Origin: JBDNFP01 sp041689775
Lineage (GTDB): Bacteria; Bacteroidota; Bacteroidia; Cytophagales; Spirosomataceae
Direction: 5' to 3'
Assembly: GCA_041689775.1 (NCBI GenBank)
Contig: JBDNFP010000268.1
Span: 1 to 7,094 of the forward strand
DNA: 7,094 nt
The notes below the pieces were generated by a model. The model did no database searches. It saw only the letters and a program-made list of their open reading frames with translations, and had not been told where the DNA came from. Positions 5,639-7,094 of this stretch are shown one piece after another (within the stretch, counting starts at the first letter, position 1; every line of letters starts with the position of its first letter). The translations under genes and the position numbers were made by a program.

Positions 5639-6886
5639 TTAGCTTTTAGGTGAGTTCTCTATTTTAGAAAGCATTTTTCCTGCAATATAACCGGTAGTCC
5701 AGGCATTTTGAAAATTAAATCCCCCCGTAATTCCATCCACATCCAAAACCTCCCCGGAGAAAAATAAGCCTTTGACCTTTTTACTTTCTAGGGTACTTTG
5801 GTTGATTTCTGAGAGCGAGATCCCACCCGCTGTCACAAATTCTTCCTTGAAGGTGCTTTTTCCATCTACTTCAAATTGACTATTGACCAATAGGTTTACC
5901 AACCGATTGAGTGGTTTATGAGGAACATCCGCCCAGCGCATCGTTTCCAGTATTTCTGCTTGTTGCAAAAAGGCTTTCCATAATCTGATAGGTATGCCAA
6001 ATCTGGCGTGAGAGGTTAATAATTGCTTGGGTGTCAACTCTTTCTCTTTGATCAGGAAAGTCCGAATTTCATCTTCTTCTTGGGTAGGTACCCAATTAAT
6101 GCGTAGTAAGCATTTGTAATTATTCTCGGAGAGAACCCTGGCACCCCAGGCTGATAATTTCAAAATGGCAGGGCCGCTAAAACCCCAGTGCGTGAGGAGA
6201 ATGGGACCTCTCCATTCAAATGTAGTACCCGATATTTTGGCAACGACATCCGAGACAGAAACACCGGAAAGCGGGAGTAAATAACTGCCTGGAACATTGA
6301 AAGTGAAAAGTGAAGGCACGGGTGTAATAATATCATGTTGATTTTGGGCAATCCAGTCAAACCCTTTCAACTGGGGGTATCCACCAGTAGCAATTAATAA
6401 GCGATCAGTTTCAATCACTTCGTCTGTTAAGAGATGTAAAAAAAAATGTGAGTGAGGCTGTTCGTCAGAATAGGAAAAAGACTTAACTCCACAACTGGTT
6501 CGGATTGTTACATTATTGATTTTAGTTTGTCGCAGAAGGCAATCGATAATTGTTTCTGAACTATTTGTACTTGGGAACATCCGACCGTCTACCTCGGTTT
6601 TTAATTGAACCCCTCTCTCTTCAAACCATGTAATGGTATCTTTGGTACTAAATTGGGGTAATAACCTCTTTAGAAATTTTTCTCCCCTTGGATAGTTTTT
6701 AGCCAATGCTCGATTATCAAAACAAGCATTGGTCACATTGCACCTTCCTCCTCCCGATATCCGCACTTTATTTAGTACACTCTTGCTTTTTTCCAGCAAC
6801 AAAATTTCGGCTGCCGGGTTTTGTTCAGCGGCGGTAATTGCCGCCATAAATCCAGAGGCTCCACCGCCAATAATAACTATATGCAT
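5639..6886 (-). CDS. BaiN/RdsA-family (HI0933-like) NAD(P)/FAD-dependent oxidoreductase
   Basis: This 415-residue cytoplasmic flavoprotein starts at ATG 6886 (MHIVIIGGGASGF). The dinucleotide-binding GGGASG is at 7-12, with E32 (LLLEKS) at the end of the second strand to bind the ribose. The family-specific GGGRCNVTN is at 45-53, a second ATGG motif at 166-169, and GPILLTHWGFSGPAIL at 227-242. The C-terminal FAD signature includes TAGGISLSEIN at 352-362 and GEVLDVDGITGGFNFQNAW at 378-396. Length and motifs are full and intact. Members have been tied to bile-acid reduction (BaiN) in gut clostridia, but most, including those in free-living Bacteroidota, have no known substrate, so no specific reaction should be assigned. 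It is the first gene of a two-gene unit with PNP. Confidence 0.93.
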   Translation of the reverse strand: MHIVIIGGGASGFMAAITAAEQNPAAEILLLEKSKSVLNKVRISGGGRCNVTNACFDNRALAKNYPRGEKFLKRLLPQFSTKDTITWFEERGVQLKTEVDGRMFPSTNSSETIIDCLLRQTKINNVTIRTSCGVKSFSYSDEQPHSHFFLHLLTDEVIETDRLLIATGGYPQLKGFDWIAQNQHDIITPVPSLFTFNVPGSYLLPLSGVSVSDVVAKISGTTFEWRGPILLTHWGFSGPAILKLSAWGARVLSENNYKCLLRINWVPTQEEDEIRTFLIKEKELTPKQLLTSHARFGIPIRLWKAFLQQAEILETMRWADVPHKPLNRLVNLLVNSQFEVDGKSTFKEEFVTAGGISLSEINQSTLESKKVKGLFFSGEVLDVDGITGGFNFQNAWTTGYIAGKMLSKIENSPKS

Positions 6887-6919
6887 CGTAATTAAATACT
6901 GGTTATAAATATGATTTCA

Positions 6920-6949
6920 CAAAGTAACATGCAGGGATAAATCCTTCAA
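6920..6949 (-). promoter_or_regulatory. Candidate promoter for the flavoprotein-PNP operon
   Basis: The minus strand has TTG (6947-6949), exactly 19 bases, then TTACTTTG (6920-6927), one mismatch from TAnnTTTG. The spacing fits the usual -33/-7 arrangement of Bacteroidota primary sigma promoters. It would give a leader of about 30 nt before the ATG at 6886. Confidence 0.45.
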
Positions 6950-6968
6950 GCAACTGGTGTATTTTCTT

Positions 6969-6976
6969 TACCTTTG
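6969..6976 (+). promoter_or_regulatory. Candidate -7 element for the gene at 7024
   Basis: TACCTTTG is an exact match to TAnnTTTG on the plus strand, 47 bases before the ATG at 7024, giving a leader of about 40 nt. No clear TTG lies about 19 bases upstream. It is divergent from the flavoprotein promoter candidate at 6920-6949. Confidence 0.45.
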
Positions 6977-7023
6977 TAAAAAAACGGCAATTCATTTTTA
7001 ATTTTAAATTCCTTTTAAATCGA

Positions 7024-7094
7024 ATGGCAAAGTATATACGTCGAGGTTTCAGATTGCCCAATAATACTATTCTCTTACTACTTGTTTTTTTTAC
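7024..7094 (+). CDS. Unidentified protein, N-terminal part with membrane anchor (cut by window edge)
   Basis: An ATG at 7024 opens a frame that stays open for 23 codons to the window end, starting MAKYIRRGFRLPNN. A basic head (K3, R6, R7, R10) is followed by a run of hydrophobic residues (ILLLLVFF, from about residue 16), which reads as a signal anchor or signal peptide with its N-terminus in the cytoplasm. An upstream TACCTTTG promoter-like element supports a real gene start. I do not recognise the family from so short a piece, and no function should be assigned. Confidence 0.55.
   Translation, partial: MAKYIRRGFRLPNNTILLLLVFF

Noticed and set aside
6160..6360. Minus-strand 66-codon frame inside the flavoprotein gene
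   Set aside because: Same-strand alternative frame of an intact, motif-rich gene.
1..7094. A hidden defence system, mobile element or CRISPR array
   Set aside because: No transposase, integrase, direct-repeat array, tRNA or toxin-antitoxin pair was seen; the genes are standard chromosomal Bacteroidota genes with normal spacing and terminators.

Overview
The window looks like an ordinary chromosomal stretch from a member of the Bacteroidota, most likely a Cytophagales-type bacterium. Four things suggest this: Bacteroidota-style protein versions (FtsX starting MAKKKKIGSYP, a bifunctional-nuclease domain fused to a UVR tail, the short TPR protein, the PNP), several intergenic matches to the Bacteroidota -7 promoter element TAnnTTTG, the near absence of Shine-Dalgarno sequences, and moderately AT-rich DNA. 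I see no mobile element, prophage, CRISPR array, tRNA or rRNA. The family and lineage calls come from memory of these families, not from a database search.

Layout, left to right. (1) 1-208, minus: the first 69 codons of the cell-division protein FtsX, cut by the window edge. (2) 334-933, minus: a bifunctional nuclease/UVR protein with its own terminator at 301-324. (3) 1065-2819, minus: etfB then etfA, the two subunits of an electron-transfer flavoprotein, ended by a strong hairpin terminator at 1015-1048. (4) 2919-4180, plus: a small TPR-like protein followed by a six-helix YihY/BrkB-family membrane protein, divergent from etfB. (5) 4363-4719, plus: a 118-residue uncharacterised protein whose helix/strand order recalls PD-(D/E)XK nucleases, ended by a terminator at 4743-4772. 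(6) 4808-6886, minus: a BaiN/RdsA (HI0933-like) flavoprotein and a purine nucleoside phosphorylase, almost touching and probably co-transcribed. (7) 7024-7094, plus: the first 23 codons of an unidentified membrane-anchored protein, cut by the edge.

The genes are mostly housekeeping: cell division, electron transfer from acyl-CoA dehydrogenases, purine salvage and redox chemistry. They form several separate transcription units rather than one system. I found no defence or biosynthetic cassette. The points most worth a second look are the PNP active site (Asp in place of the usual base-binding Asn, and Ile in place of the 5'-OH-binding His), the nuclease-like small protein, and a recurrent TATTTTTGCA promoter-like element. 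One copy of that element overlaps the etfA terminator.
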